From contig CAJXYS010000011.1 of the NCBI GenBank assembly GCA_913063035.1, positions 18,127 through 82,126 of the forward strand: DNA of 64,000 nt, read 5' to 3'. The translations under genes were made by a program, and so were the position numbers. The DNA comes from an uncultured Maritimibacter sp. GTDB taxonomy: Bacteria; Pseudomonadota; Alphaproteobacteria; Rhodobacterales; Rhodobacteraceae. Below, one piece after another: positions 51,991-61,053 of this stretch. The notes under the pieces were generated by a model. The model was not told the DNA's origin. It made no database searches and was given only the letters and a program-made list of their open reading frames with translations. Positions within the stretch are counted from its first letter, which is position 1; every line of letters starts with the position of its first letter.

Positions 51991-52848
51991 TCATGACCCG
52001 TCACGGTCAAGACGCGGCGGAGTCGCGGTCGGATCGTATTCCTCGGTGCCGAGCGCATCCGCCAGGCGGGCCGTGGCGGAGCCCGGCCGTTGGGGCTTCT
52101 GCTGCGACTCGTGCGGCGCCCAGCCGGTCAGCCAGACGGTTTCGAACGTGGCGGGGACGCGCCCGTCGGCCCCGGCATGATGGGCGGCATAGATGCGCGC
52201 GGCCTCGGTGAAAAGGGCGCGGCGGGCCGGTGCGCGGTGGCGCTGGGCCAGCGCGTTGGTCTCGCCCATGGCGCGCAGATCGCGCATCAGGTGAAAGGCG
52301 CTTTCATAGCGCACGGTCAGCGGGGCCGAGTCGGCGACGGGCAGCGCGAATCCGGCCCGCTGCAACAGCGCGCCCAGGTCGCGGATCTCGCCCATCGGCA
52401 GCACGCGGGGGCTGAGCCCGCCGGTCAGGCGCGATTCGGCCTCGGCCAGCGCGGCGCGCAGTTCCGCCAGCGTCTGGCCGCCGAAAAGCATGGCCATGAA
52501 CAGCCCGTCCGCCTGCAGCGCCCGGCGGCACTGCACGAGCTGGCCGACCGGGTCGTCGGCCCAGTGGAGCGCCAGCGCATGCACGACGAGATCGTGCCGC
52601 CCCGGCTGCAGGTCCAGCGTCTCGGCATCCGGAACGACGGTCGCGCCCGGCAGAACCCCGGCCCAGGCTTCGGGGAAGCCCGTGACGATGGCGGGCGCGC
52701 TAAACGACCTTTTAACCTCGGCCAGTCTTTCATGCAGTTCGGAGGCCGCTCGATCGTGCAGGAAGAGTGCAGAGTTCGGGTCGCGCCGGGCCCGGGCGCG
52801 AAAACGCGCCAGCGCGGTGCGGTCTGTCAGGCGTGTCGGTGTCTGCAT
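51991..52848 (-). CDS. BioC/NDUFAF5-like class I methyltransferase-fold protein
   Basis: 285 residues. Similar to the SAM-dependent methyltransferase family that includes mitochondrial NDUFAF5: LHWADDPVGQLVQCRRAL, GLFMAMLFGGQTL, LMRDLRAMGETNAL. The usual SAM motif I (DxGxGxG) is absent; the matching place reads APAIVTGFPEAW. It may therefore not be a classical methyltransferase (NDUFAF5 hydroxylates an arginine). It diverges from comF by 42 bp, and an AT-rich patch inside it (52701-52716) resembles a CtrA box. Confidence 0.8.
   Translation of the reverse strand: MQTPTRLTDRTALARFRARARRDPNSALFLHDRAASELHERLAEVKRSFSAPAIVTGFPEAWAGVLPGATVVPDAETLDLQPGRHDLVVHALALHWADDPVGQLVQCRRALQADGLFMAMLFGGQTLAELRAALAEAESRLTGGLSPRVLPMGEIRDLGALLQRAGFALPVADSAPLTVRYESAFHLMRDLRAMGETNALAQRHRAPARRALFTEAARIYAAHHAGADGRVPATFETVWLTGWAPHESQQKPQRPGSATARLADALGTEEYDPTATPPRLDRDGS
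52701..52716 (+). promoter_or_regulatory. Near-consensus CtrA box, upstream of comF
   Basis: TAAAC-N6-TTAAC, one mismatch from the CtrA consensus, an AT-rich island in GC-rich coding sequence. It lies 175 bp before the comF start, inside the divergent methyltransferase-like gene. Confidence 0.35.
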
Positions 52849-52890
52849 CGGGCGGTCTCCACCAAGATGGGCGCAACCTAGGACCTTCGC

Positions 52891-53625
52891 GTGAGATTGC
52901 AATCCGCCCTCCGTCTGCTCTACCCGCCGCAATGCCTCGGCTGTGCCGCCCCGGTCGAGACGGAATTCGGCCTCTGCGGGACCTGCTGGCGGGACATGGC
53001 CTTCCTGTCGGGTGCGGGGTGCGACATGTGCGGCCAGCCGCTGGCCGCCGCGGCCGGGCCGGAAGAGGATCCGGCCAGCCTCCATTGCGACGACTGTCTC
53101 GCGGCGCCCCGGCCCTGGGCGCGCGGGCGCGCGGCGCTGCGCTACGAGGGCACGGCGCGCCGGCTCATTCTCGGGCTGAAGCACGGCGACCGGACCGATC
53201 TCGCGCGCCCGGCCGGGGCATGGATGGCAAGGGCGGTCGCGCCGCTGCTGTCGCCCGACACGCTGATCGTGCCGGTCCCGCTGCACTGGCGGCGGCTCTT
53301 CGCGCGGCGTTACAACCAGGCGGCGCTGCTTGCCGTCGCGCTTGGGCGCGAGACGGGCTGTGGCGTCTGCCCGGACTTGCTGGTGCGGTCGCGGCCGACG
53401 CCGATGCTGGACGGGCTGGGCCGCGACGCGCGTCACGCGGCGCTGTCAGGCTGCCTGCGGCCGCATCCGCGCCACGGGGCGCAGGCGCAAGGGCGGCCCG
53501 TCCTGCTGGTCGATGACGTGATGACAAGCGGGGCCACGCTGGCCGCGGCGGCCGAGGCCGTGCTGGCCGCCGGCGGGGCGCGCGTCGATGTCGCGGTTCT
53601 GGCGCGCGTTGCGAAGGTTACCTAA
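52891..53625 (+). CDS. comF: ComF family DNA-uptake/phosphoribosyltransferase-like protein
   Basis: 244 residues from a GTG. An N-terminal double zinc ribbon (CLGCAAPVETEFGLCGTCW, CDMCGQP, CDDC) and a C-terminal phosphoribosyltransferase fold with VLLVDDVMTSGATL. ComF is needed for natural transformation in many bacteria, and in Rhodobacter capsulatus related competence genes serve gene-transfer-agent uptake. A near-consensus CtrA box lies upstream. Confidence 0.93.
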   Translation: MRLQSALRLLYPPQCLGCAAPVETEFGLCGTCWRDMAFLSGAGCDMCGQPLAAAAGPEEDPASLHCDDCLAAPRPWARGRAALRYEGTARRLILGLKHGDRTDLARPAGAWMARAVAPLLSPDTLIVPVPLHWRRLFARRYNQAALLAVALGRETGCGVCPDLLVRSRPTPMLDGLGRDARHAALSGCLRPHPRHGAQAQGRPVLLVDDVMTSGATLAAAAEAVLAAGGARVDVAVLARVAKVT

Positions 53626-53658
53626 ATCCCTATAGTCCCCCGAGGAAAGGGTAACCGG

Positions 53659-53919
53659 ATGTCACAGGTCGAGATTTACACGACCCGCTTCTGCGGGTTC
53701 TGCATCGCCGCCAAGCGGCTTCTGAAAAAGAAGGGCGTCGGCTTCGCCGAGATCGACGTCGGCCGCGATCCCGAGAGGCGCGCCGAGATGGTGAAACGCG
53801 CGGGTGGCGGCTACACCGTGCCGCAGATCTTCATCGACGGCGCCCATGTGGGCGGCTGCGACGAGCTTTACGCGCTGGAACGTGCCGGCAAGCTCGACCC
53901 GATGCTGAAGGCGGGCTGA
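53659..53919 (+). CDS. grxC: Glutaredoxin 3 (Grx, CGFC active site)
   Basis: 86 residues. Thioredoxin fold with active site CGFC in TTRFCGFC, the cis-proline TVPQIFID and GGCDEL. Class I glutaredoxins usually have CPYC; the Gly variant is common in Rhodobacterales and should alter redox potential. It reduces disulfides with glutathione. A nitrilase-family gene follows 3 bp later. Confidence 0.93.
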   Translation: MSQVEIYTTRFCGFCIAAKRLLKKKGVGFAEIDVGRDPERRAEMVKRAGGGYTVPQIFIDGAHVGGCDELYALERAGKLDPMLKAG

Positions 53920-53922
53920 CCC

Positions 53923-54756
53923 ATGCGCGCCGGTCTCGTCCAGCTCACGGCCTCGGATCTGCCGCACGAGAACCTGCCGGTGACGGAGGCGCGGGTGCGC
54001 GAGGCCGCGGCCGCCGGTGCCGAGCTGGTGCTGACGCCCGAGGTGACGAACATCGTCTCCACGAGCCGGACCCATCAGCGGGCCCATCTTCACCATGAAG
54101 CGGACGATCCGACGCTGGCCCGGCTCCGCACCGTCGCGGCGGAGCTGGAGGTCTGGCTGCTGATCGGGTCGCTGGCGCTCCGGACCGATGACCCCGAGGG
54201 CCGGTTTGCGAATCGCAGCCTTCTCGTGACACCCGGGGGAGAGATCGCGGCGCGCTACGACAAGATCCACATGTTCGACGTGGACATCTCCGAGACCGAG
54301 TCCTACCGGGAATCGAGCGGTTTCCGCCCCGGCGACCGTATGGTTCTGGCCGAAACACCCTGGGGCGGGCTGGGGATGACCGTCTGCTACGACATGCGTT
54401 TTCCACATCTCTACCGCGATCTCGCCAAGGCCGGCGCCCGCATCCTGTCGGTGCCCGCGGCCTTCTCGCCGGTGACGGGTGCGGCGCATTGGGAAACGCT
54501 GTTGCGGGCCCGCGCCATCGAGACCGGCTGTTTCGTCCTGGCCCCGGCGCAGACCGGGCAGCACGCGGCCAGCCGCGGCAAGGCGCGGGAAACCCATGGG
54601 CACAGCCTGGCGGTGGGGCCCTGGGGCGAGGTGCTGGCCGATGGCGGCACGGCGCCCGGCGTGACCTTCGTCGATCTCGACATGGACGCGGTGGACCGGG
54701 CGCGCCGGCGCGTTCCCGCGATCGGCCATGACCGGCCCTATGATGGCGCGCCATGA
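53923..54756 (+). CDS. Carbon-nitrogen hydrolase (Nit1/nitrilase superfamily)
   Basis: 277 residues with the catalytic triad Glu40 (LTPEVTN), Lys114 (YDKIHMFD) and Cys155 (VCYDMRFP). The YDKIHMFDVD block and overall length place it in the Nit branch. Nit1 proteins hydrolyse deaminated glutathione, a repair reaction, and the tight link to a glutaredoxin fits that; the substrate is still inferred. The stop overlaps a MarR gene by 4 bp. Confidence 0.92.
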   Translation: MRAGLVQLTASDLPHENLPVTEARVREAAAAGAELVLTPEVTNIVSTSRTHQRAHLHHEADDPTLARLRTVAAELEVWLLIGSLALRTDDPEGRFANRSLLVTPGGEIAARYDKIHMFDVDISETESYRESSGFRPGDRMVLAETPWGGLGMTVCYDMRFPHLYRDLAKAGARILSVPAAFSPVTGAAHWETLLRARAIETGCFVLAPAQTGQHAASRGKARETHGHSLAVGPWGEVLADGGTAPGVTFVDLDMDAVDRARRRVPAIGHDRPYDGAP

Positions 54757-55196
54757 GTGAACCGAACGATCCCCTGGCCGTCGCGCTTTTCGGCGAGATC
54801 TTCATGGCCGACCAGTTGGCGCGCAACCGGATCTCGCGAGCGCTGCCCAAGGGGATGGAACTCAGCCATTTCTCGGTGCTGAACCACCTCGCCCGGCTCA
54901 ACGCCGAACGCACCCCGGCGCAGCTGGCGCGCAGCTTTCACCTGACCCGGGGGGCGATGACCAACACGCTGCACAAGCTCGAGGTGGCCGGATACGTCCA
55001 TATCCGGCCCGACTGGGACGACGCGCGCCGCAAGCTCGTCTCGATCAGCCCGGCCGGGCGGTCGGCCCGCGACGCGGCGATCGCGGCCATCGGCCCGATC
55101 CTGCACGACGTGGTGCGTGCGATCGGCGCCGAGAAGGTGCGCGCGGCGCTGCCGGTGCTGCGCGAGCTGCGCAACCGGCTGGAAGACGACGGCTGA
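54753..55196 (+). CDS. MarR family transcriptional regulator
   Basis: 147 residues. Winged helix fold: ELSHFSVLNHLARL, TPAQLARSFHLTRGAMTNTLHKLEVAGYV and the wing DWDDARRKLVSISPAGR. It is probably a dimeric ligand-responsive repressor. It is the last gene of comF-grx-nit-marR, or of a grx-nit-marR unit. No target operator can be named; the 140-bp gap to ubiG that follows has only a GC-rich dyad. Confidence 0.9.
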   Translation: MSEPNDPLAVALFGEIFMADQLARNRISRALPKGMELSHFSVLNHLARLNAERTPAQLARSFHLTRGAMTNTLHKLEVAGYVHIRPDWDDARRKLVSISPAGRSARDAAIAAIGPILHDVVRAIGAEKVRAALPVLRELRNRLEDDG

Positions 55197-55337
55197 GGCG
55201 GGAACCGTGCGGAGGCGCCTCCGGCGCCGCGCCTTTGCTCACCCCGCACCCGCTGCGCGGCCGCAGGGCGCGTTCTTTCTGCCGGGAAAGGCCGGGCAGC
55301 GCCCGGCCGATGCCGAGCTTGGGCGGTCGAGCCGCGG

Positions 55338-56081
55338 TCAGGCGCGCTTCACGCTGGCGGTCACGTAGTTCACCGACAGGTCGCGGGCGGAGAGGCCCCA
55401 GGACCAGCTGACCGGGTTGAAGACGAACCCCTTGCGGTCGACAGGCTCCAGACCGGCCTCGCGCAGGAGCGCATAAAGCTCGTCGGGGGTGATGAACTTG
55501 GACCATTCATGCGTGCCTTTCGGCAGCCAGCGCATGACGTATTCCGCCCCCACGATGGCCATGGCGAAGCTCTTGGCATTGCGGTTGATGGTCGAGCAGA
55601 CCATCAGCCCGCCGGGGTTCAGCAGCTGCTGGCAGGCCGTGAGATAGGAGAGCGGGTCGGCCACGTGTTCGACCACTTCCATGTTGAGCACGACGTCGAA
55701 GGTCTCGCCCGCGGCGGCCAGGGCCTCGGCGCTGGTGTGGCGGTAGTCGATCTCGAGCCCCGTCTGTCGCGCGTGAAGCTCGGCCACGGGAATGTTGCGC
55801 GCGGCCGCGTCCGCGCCGACCACCGCCGCGCCGAGGCGCGCCATCGGTTCGGACAGCAGCCCGCCGCCGCAGCCGATATCCAGCAGCCGGAGCCCGGCGA
55901 AGGGCGCCTCTGCGGTCGGGTCGCGGTCGAATTCGGCGGCGATCTGGCCGACGATGTAGTCGAGGCGGCAGGGGTTGAGCATGTGCAGCGGCTTGAACTT
56001 GCCGTTCGGGTCCCACCACTCGGCCGCCATGGCCTCGAACTTGGCGACTTCGGCAGGATCGATCGTGCTGGCGGACTGCAT
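55338..56081 (-). CDS. ubiG: Ubiquinone biosynthesis O-methyltransferase UbiG
   Basis: 247 residues. SAM motif [15 protein letters not shown], post-I GADAA, the motif [11 protein letters not shown], and the UbiG membrane-interacting [11 protein letters not shown] region. It carries out both O-methylations in ubiquinone synthesis. The start ATG at 56081 is favoured by TTGGAG 8 nt upstream; an ATG two codons earlier is too close to that site. It diverges from the proline iminopeptidase gene across 62 bp. Confidence 0.95.
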   Translation of the reverse strand: MQSASTIDPAEVAKFEAMAAEWWDPNGKFKPLHMLNPCRLDYIVGQIAAEFDRDPTAEAPFAGLRLLDIGCGGGLLSEPMARLGAAVVGADAAARNIPVAELHARQTGLEIDYRHTSAEALAAAGETFDVVLNMEVVEHVADPLSYLTACQQLLNPGGLMVCSTINRNAKSFAMAIVGAEYVMRWLPKGTHEWSKFITPDELYALLREAGLEPVDRKGFVFNPVSWSWGLSARDLSVNYVTASVKRA

Positions 56082-56143
56082 GGACATCTCCAACGCGAGT
56101 TGCAAAGGTGGCTGGTGGCGTCCCCGCTCTATATAGGCCGTTC

Positions 56144-57127
56144 ATGGAAAAGTCCGTAAGCAAAATGCGCACAGTGCCGACCCTCTACCGGCAGGTGGCC
56201 CCCTTCGACCAGCGCGTGCTGGACGTGGGTGACGGACACCGCGTCTATGTCGAGCAATGCGGCAATCCCACCGGGATCCCGGTGGTCGTGCTGCATGGCG
56301 GGCCGGGCGGCGGCTGCAGCCCGGCGATGCGGCGCTACTTCGATCCGGCGAGCTATCGCGTGGTGCTCTTCGACCAGCGGGGCTGCGGCCGCTCGCGGCC
56401 CCATGCCAGCGTCGAGGCGAACACGACCTGGCATCTCGTCGCCGATATCGAACGCATCCGCGAGACGCTCGGGATCGACCGCTGGGCGGTTTTCGGCGGG
56501 TCCTGGGGGGCCACGCTGGCGCTGATCTACGCGCAGACGCATCCGGAGCGCGCCACGGCGCTGATCCTGCGGGGCGTCTTCCTGATGACCCGGGCCGAGC
56601 TTGACTGGTTCTACGGCGGCGGCGCCGCGCTCTTCTGGCCCGAGGAATGGGACAAGTTCCTCGCGCCCCTGCCCGAGGCCGAGCGCGACGCGCCCATCGC
56701 CGCCTATCACGCGCGGCTTTTCGGGGACGACATGGCCGAGCAGACGCGCTGCGCGCGCGCCTGGGTCGCCTGGGAAAACGCGCTGGCCGCGCTCGAACAG
56801 GACCGCCACCCGGGCGAGAGCCCGGCCGATTACGCGCGCGCCTTCGCGCGGCTCGAGAACCACTATTTCCACAATGCCGGCTTCCTGGAACGGGACGGCC
56901 AGATCCTGGCGAACATGGATCGGATCGCCCATATTCCCGGGGTCGTCGTGCAGGGCCGCTACGACATGATCTGCCCGCCGGCCTCGGCGCGGAAGCTGTC
57001 CCGGCGCTGGCCGAAATCCGACCTGCGCATGGTGCCCACCGCCGGACACGCCCTGTCCGAGCCGGGGATCAGCGGCGAGCTCTTGCGGGTGATGGATCGC
57101 ATGCGGGTAAGCCTTTCGGCCGGGTAA
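56144..57127 (+). CDS. pip: Proline iminopeptidase
   Basis: 327 residues (320 if the ATG at 56165 is used). Alpha/beta-hydrolase of peptidase family S33: oxyanion HGGPGGGCSP, nucleophile Ser120 in GGSWGATL, and a C-terminal catalytic His in AGHAL. It removes N-terminal proline from peptides in the cytosol. Its neighbour downstream is an oligopeptide-type ABC importer, so the pair could form a peptide-use module, although the inverted repeat between them suggests separate control. Confidence 0.93.
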   Translation: MEKSVSKMRTVPTLYRQVAPFDQRVLDVGDGHRVYVEQCGNPTGIPVVVLHGGPGGGCSPAMRRYFDPASYRVVLFDQRGCGRSRPHASVEANTTWHLVADIERIRETLGIDRWAVFGGSWGATLALIYAQTHPERATALILRGVFLMTRAELDWFYGGGAALFWPEEWDKFLAPLPEAERDAPIAAYHARLFGDDMAEQTRCARAWVAWENALAALEQDRHPGESPADYARAFARLENHYFHNAGFLERDGQILANMDRIAHIPGVVVQGRYDMICPPASARKLSRRWPKSDLRMVPTAGHALSEPGISGELLRVMDRMRVSLSAG

Positions 57128-57157
57128 AACGGCCCCGACCCTCTTGGCTGTTTGACA

Positions 57158-57193
57158 TGTCGTTTTCAGCCGTTAACGTGTCTGAAAACGACA
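57158..57193. promoter_or_regulatory. 12-bp inverted repeat operator ahead of the ABC operon
   Basis: TGTCGTTTTCAG and CTGAAAACGACA are perfect 12-bp inverted arms around a 12-bp spacer that contains CGTTAACG. It lies 22 bp before the first permease start. No T-run follows on either strand, so a regulator-binding site is more likely than a terminator. Confidence 0.65.
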
Positions 57194-57214
57194 CAAACAA
57201 CCGGGGGAGCACGG

Positions 57215-58213
57215 GTGCAATCCGTAGCCCGTATCATCGCGCAGCGCCTGGGACTCGGTCTGGTCACGCTGTTCTTCGTCTCAGTCATCATCTTCGCCGC
57301 GGTGAACATGCTGCCGGGCGACTTCGCGCAAGCCATTCTCGGGCAGGGGGCGACGCCGGAAGCGGTGGAGGCCATCCGCCGCGATCTCGGTCTCGATAAG
57401 CCGCCGATCACGCGGTATTTCGACTGGCTCGGCGGGGTGTTGCAGGGCGATTTCGGCACCAGCTTCGCCGCCGCGAACTTCCGCAGTTTCACCGGGGCGG
57501 AAACCGGAAGCGGGCTTGGCAGCGTGGCGGCACAGGTCGCGCCGCGCTTCGAGAACACCCTTTTCCTGGCCGGGGTGACGGCCGCCATCGCGGTGCCGTT
57601 CTCGCTGATCCTGGGGGTTCTGGCGGCGCTCTTCCGCAACTCGATCTTCGACCGCGCGGCCAATATCGGGACGCTGACCTCGATCTCGAGCCCGGAATTC
57701 TTCCTCGCCTATATCCTGATCCTGTTCCTCGCGGTGCTGAACCCGATGTTGCCGTCGCTGTCGAACATCTACGCGGACATGTCCTTCGGCGAACGGCTGG
57801 AGCGTACGCTGCTGCCGGCGCTGACCCTGACCCTGGTGGTCACGGCGCACATGATGCGGATGACGCGGGCCGCGATCATCAACCTGCTCGCCAGCCCCTA
57901 TATCGAGATGGCGCGGCTCAAGGGCATTTCGCCGCTGCGGGTGATCGTCAAGCACGCGCTGCCCAACGCGCTGGCGCCGATCATCAACGTCATCGCGCTG
58001 AACCTCGCCTACCTGATCACCGGGGTGGTCGTGGTCGAGGTGGTCTTCGTCTATCCCGGCATCGGGCAGCTCTTCGTCGATAGCGTGAAGATCCGCGACA
58101 TTCCCGTGGTGCAGGCCTGCTGCCTGATCTTCGCGGCCGCCTATATCCTGCTGAACCTGCTGGCCGACATCCTGTCGATCCTGTCCAACCCGCGGCTGAG
58201 GCATCCGAAATGA
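57215..58213 (+). CDS. Oligopeptide-type ABC transporter permease (DppB/OppB-like)
   Basis: 332 residues from a GTG with GGGGGAG upstream. Six predicted membrane helices, the typical N-terminal RLGLGLVTLFFVSVIIF and LPGD, and the ABC-permease EAA-like loop ARLKGISPLRVIVKHALPNALAP. It is the first gene of a four-gene importer operon (permease-permease-fused ATPase-binding protein) and pairs with the DppC-like gene that overlaps its stop by 4 bp. Substrates of this family include peptides, nickel and some oligosaccharides; the exact cargo is not readable. Confidence 0.93.
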   Translation: MQSVARIIAQRLGLGLVTLFFVSVIIFAAVNMLPGDFAQAILGQGATPEAVEAIRRDLGLDKPPITRYFDWLGGVLQGDFGTSFAAANFRSFTGAETGSGLGSVAAQVAPRFENTLFLAGVTAAIAVPFSLILGVLAALFRNSIFDRAANIGTLTSISSPEFFLAYILILFLAVLNPMLPSLSNIYADMSFGERLERTLLPALTLTLVVTAHMMRMTRAAIINLLASPYIEMARLKGISPLRVIVKHALPNALAPIINVIALNLAYLITGVVVVEVVFVYPGIGQLFVDSVKIRDIPVVQACCLIFAAAYILLNLLADILSILSNPRLRHPK

Positions 58214-59388
58214 GCGTCTGGCTCCATATCGCGCTCTGGGCCGCGATCCTTTTCGGGGGCGCCTGGGTCTTCCGCTGGGCCGGCCAGCAGCTGCCCAACC
58301 CGCGCACCCGCCCCTATTTCCGCGACATGAGTTACGCGGTGGCCTTCGGCTTCCTGCTCGCGGCGGCGGCGCTTTACTGGACGGTGCAGCTGTACTTCGT
58401 CGACCGGGTCGTCTTCTTCCGCTGGGCCGTGCAGGGCTTCCTGTTCTTCGCGGCGGCGGGCTGGGCTTTCCGGCTGCTCGGGCGGCATGTCGGCACGCCG
58501 GGCACCCGCAAGCTGTTCCGCAAGATGCCGCTGACGGCGGCGTTCGGTATCCTCGTGATCCTGGTCTATGCCGTGGTGGCGATCTTCGCCGACGTGCTGG
58601 CGCCCTTCGGCCAGGAACAGGTCTTCGAGCGGGTCAACGTCCTGCCGGGCGGCAATCCCGAGACCGGCGGCGATCCGCGGTTCCTGCTCGGCACGGACCA
58701 GATCGGCCGGGACCTGCTGAGCCGGCTGATCTACGGCGCGCAGAACACCGTCGGCATCGCCTTCGTCACCACCTGCCTGGCGTTCCTGCTTGGGGCCAGT
58801 CTCGGCTTTCTCGCGGCGACGCTCGGGGGCTGGCTCGACCAGCTGCTCAGCCGCGGCGTGGACGTGCTGATGGCGATCCCGTCGCTGATCTTCGCGCTCT
58901 TGCTGATGACCATCGCGTCGGCCTGGGCCGGGTCCGAGAAATGGCTGCTGACGGTCTACATGATCGTCATCATCGCGGTGCTCGATTCCACCCGTGTGTT
59001 CCGGCTGTCCCGGGCGGTGGGCGCGAATATCGTGGTGATGGACTATATCGAGGCGGCGAAGCTCCGGGGCGAGACGCTGACCTACCTGATCTTCCGCGAG
59101 ATCCTGCCGAACGCCTATGCGCCGCTGCTGGCGGAATTCGGGCTGCGCTTCTGCTTCGTCTTCCTGACCATCGCCGCGCTGTCGTTCCTCGGCGTCGGGA
59201 TCCAGCCGCCGCTGGCTGACTGGGGCACGATGGTGCGCGATCTCAGCCAGTTCATCAATTTCGCCGGCGTCAGCCCGCTGACCGCGGCCCTGCCGCTGAT
59301 GGCGGCCGGCGCGATCGCGCTCTTGACCGTGGCGGTGAATTTCGTCGTGGACTGGATGCTGTATCAGTCCTCGGGCCTGAAGGATTGA
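58210..59388 (+). CDS. Oligopeptide-type ABC transporter permease (DppC/OppC-like) with extra N-terminal membrane region
   Basis: 392 residues, about 90-100 longer than a typical DppC. The usual DppC start corresponds to RKLFRKMPLTAAFGILVILVYAVVAIFADVLAPFG at about residue 100. The preceding part adds about three hydrophobic helices of unknown purpose. The core has LGTDQIGRDLLSRLIYGA, the EAA-like AAKLRGETLTYLIFREILPNAYAP, and GIQPPLADWGTM. It overlaps the first permease by 4 bp; the ATPase gene starts 4 bp after its stop. Confidence 0.92.
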   Translation: MSVWLHIALWAAILFGGAWVFRWAGQQLPNPRTRPYFRDMSYAVAFGFLLAAAALYWTVQLYFVDRVVFFRWAVQGFLFFAAAGWAFRLLGRHVGTPGTRKLFRKMPLTAAFGILVILVYAVVAIFADVLAPFGQEQVFERVNVLPGGNPETGGDPRFLLGTDQIGRDLLSRLIYGAQNTVGIAFVTTCLAFLLGASLGFLAATLGGWLDQLLSRGVDVLMAIPSLIFALLLMTIASAWAGSEKWLLTVYMIVIIAVLDSTRVFRLSRAVGANIVVMDYIEAAKLRGETLTYLIFREILPNAYAPLLAEFGLRFCFVFLTIAALSFLGVGIQPPLADWGTMVRDLSQFINFAGVSPLTAALPLMAAGAIALLTVAVNFVVDWMLYQSSGLKD

Positions 59389-59392
59389 GGCG

Positions 59393-61045
59393 ATGAGCAC
59401 ACGTGACCTTCTCGTCCAGATCCGCGACCTGCATATCGAGGGGCGCAGCGACGAGACATGGACGCCAATCATCAAGGGCGTGGATCTCGACCTGCGCAAG
59501 GGCGAGGTGCTGGGCCTGATCGGCGAGTCGGGCGCCGGCAAGTCCACGCTGGGCCTGGCCGCGATGGGCTTCACCCGCGACGGGGTGCGGATCTCGGGCG
59601 GGTCGGTGGCCTTCGACGGGATAGAGCTGCTCCAGGCCTCGGCCTCGGCCAAGCGGCACCTCCTGGGCAAGCGCATCGCCTATGTCGCCCAGTCGGCCGC
59701 GGCCAGCTTCAACCCCGCGCACCGGCTGATCGATCAGCATACCGAGGCGCCGGTGCAGCACGGGGTGATGTCGAAGGCCGAGTCCGAGAAGGACGCGGTG
59801 CGGCTTTACGAGCAGCTGCGCCTGCCCAATCCCGAGGAGATCGGCTTCCGCTACCCGCACCAGGTCTCTGGCGGGCAGCTCCAGCGGGCGATGACGGCGA
59901 TGGCGATGTCCTGCCGGCCCGATCTGATCATTTTCGACGAGCCGACGACGGCGCTGGACGTGACCACCCAGATCGAGGTGCTGGCCGCGATCCGCGACAT
60001 CGTCGACCAGTACGACACGGCGGCGATCTACATCACGCACGACCTGGCGGTGGTCGCGCAGATGGCGGACCGCATCAAGGTGCTGCTGCGCGGCGACGAG
60101 GTCGAGGAGGCCGAGACGCGCCGGATGCTCTCGCATCCGAGCGAGGACTACACCAAGTCCCTCTGGGCGGTGCGCAGCTTCAAGCGGCCCGAGAAGCCGG
60201 CGCCGGAAACCGATGCCGTGCCGGTGGTCAGCGTGCGCGGGGTCAGCGCGGCCTATGGCACCCAACCCGTGCTGCACGACGTCAGTTTCGACATCCACCG
60301 CGGCCGCACCGTGGCGGTGGTGGGCGAATCCGGGTCGGGCAAGTCGACCATGGCGCGCTGCATCACGGGGCTGCTGCCACCCTTCGAGGGGGTGATCGAG
60401 TTCGACGGCGAGGCGCTGCCGCTCGATTACCGAAAACGGTCCAAGATGCAGCTCCGCCAGGCCCAGATGATCTACCAGATGGCCGACACGGCGCTGAACC
60501 CGCGCAAGACCATCGCCGAGATCATCGGCCGCCCGGTCGAGTTCTACATGGGGCTCCGGGGCCGCGACAAGCGCCGCCGGGTGGACGATCTTCTGGAGCA
60601 GATCGAGCTTGACCCGGCAGAGTTCCGCGACCGCCTGCCCTCGGAGCTGTCCGGCGGGCAAAAGCAGCGCGTGGGCATCGCCCGGGCGCTTGCGGCGGAG
60701 CCGAGCTTCATCATCTGCGACGAGGTGACGAGCGCGCTCGACCAGCTCGTGGCCGAGGGTATCCTGAAGCTGCTGGCGCGGCTGCAGGACGAGCTTGGGC
60801 TCAGCTACATGTTCATCACCCATGATCTCGCCACCGTGCGGGCCATTGCCGACGAGGTGGTGGTGATGAAGAATGGCGAAGTGGTCGAGCAGGGAGTGAA
60901 GCGAGACATGTTCAAGCCACCGCACCATCCCTACACGGACCTGCTGCTCAGTTCCGTGCCCGAGATGGATCCGGACTGGCTGACGAACCTGCTGCGCGAG
61001 CGCGGCGTCGAGAACATCGGGGATGCCGCCTCCGAAAAAATATGA
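59393..61045 (+). CDS. Fused oligopeptide-type ABC transporter ATPase (DppD-DppF)
   Basis: 550 residues carrying two complete nucleotide-binding domains. First: Walker [10 protein letters not shown] at 44-52, signature [10 protein letters not shown], Walker [12 protein letters not shown]. Second: GESGSGKST at 311-319, signature [15 protein letters not shown], Walker [12 protein letters not shown]. This fusion replaces separate DppD and DppF and powers import through the two permeases. The C-terminal [16 protein letters not shown] is the oligopeptide-ATPase tail. Two stem-loops follow before the binding-protein gene. Confidence 0.95.
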   Translation: MSTRDLLVQIRDLHIEGRSDETWTPIIKGVDLDLRKGEVLGLIGESGAGKSTLGLAAMGFTRDGVRISGGSVAFDGIELLQASASAKRHLLGKRIAYVAQSAAASFNPAHRLIDQHTEAPVQHGVMSKAESEKDAVRLYEQLRLPNPEEIGFRYPHQVSGGQLQRAMTAMAMSCRPDLIIFDEPTTALDVTTQIEVLAAIRDIVDQYDTAAIYITHDLAVVAQMADRIKVLLRGDEVEEAETRRMLSHPSEDYTKSLWAVRSFKRPEKPAPETDAVPVVSVRGVSAAYGTQPVLHDVSFDIHRGRTVAVVGESGSGKSTMARCITGLLPPFEGVIEFDGEALPLDYRKRSKMQLRQAQMIYQMADTALNPRKTIAEIIGRPVEFYMGLRGRDKRRRVDDLLEQIELDPAEFRDRLPSELSGGQKQRVGIARALAAEPSFIICDEVTSALDQLVAEGILKLLARLQDELGLSYMFITHDLATVRAIADEVVVMKNGEVVEQGVKRDMFKPPHHPYTDLLLSSVPEMDPDWLTNLLRERGVENIGDAASEKI

Positions 61046-61053
61046 GCGATAAC

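Noticed and set aside
55197..55337. GC-rich dyad GGAGGCGCCTCC after the MarR gene as a terminator
   Set aside because: No T-run and no loop of normal size; too weak to call.
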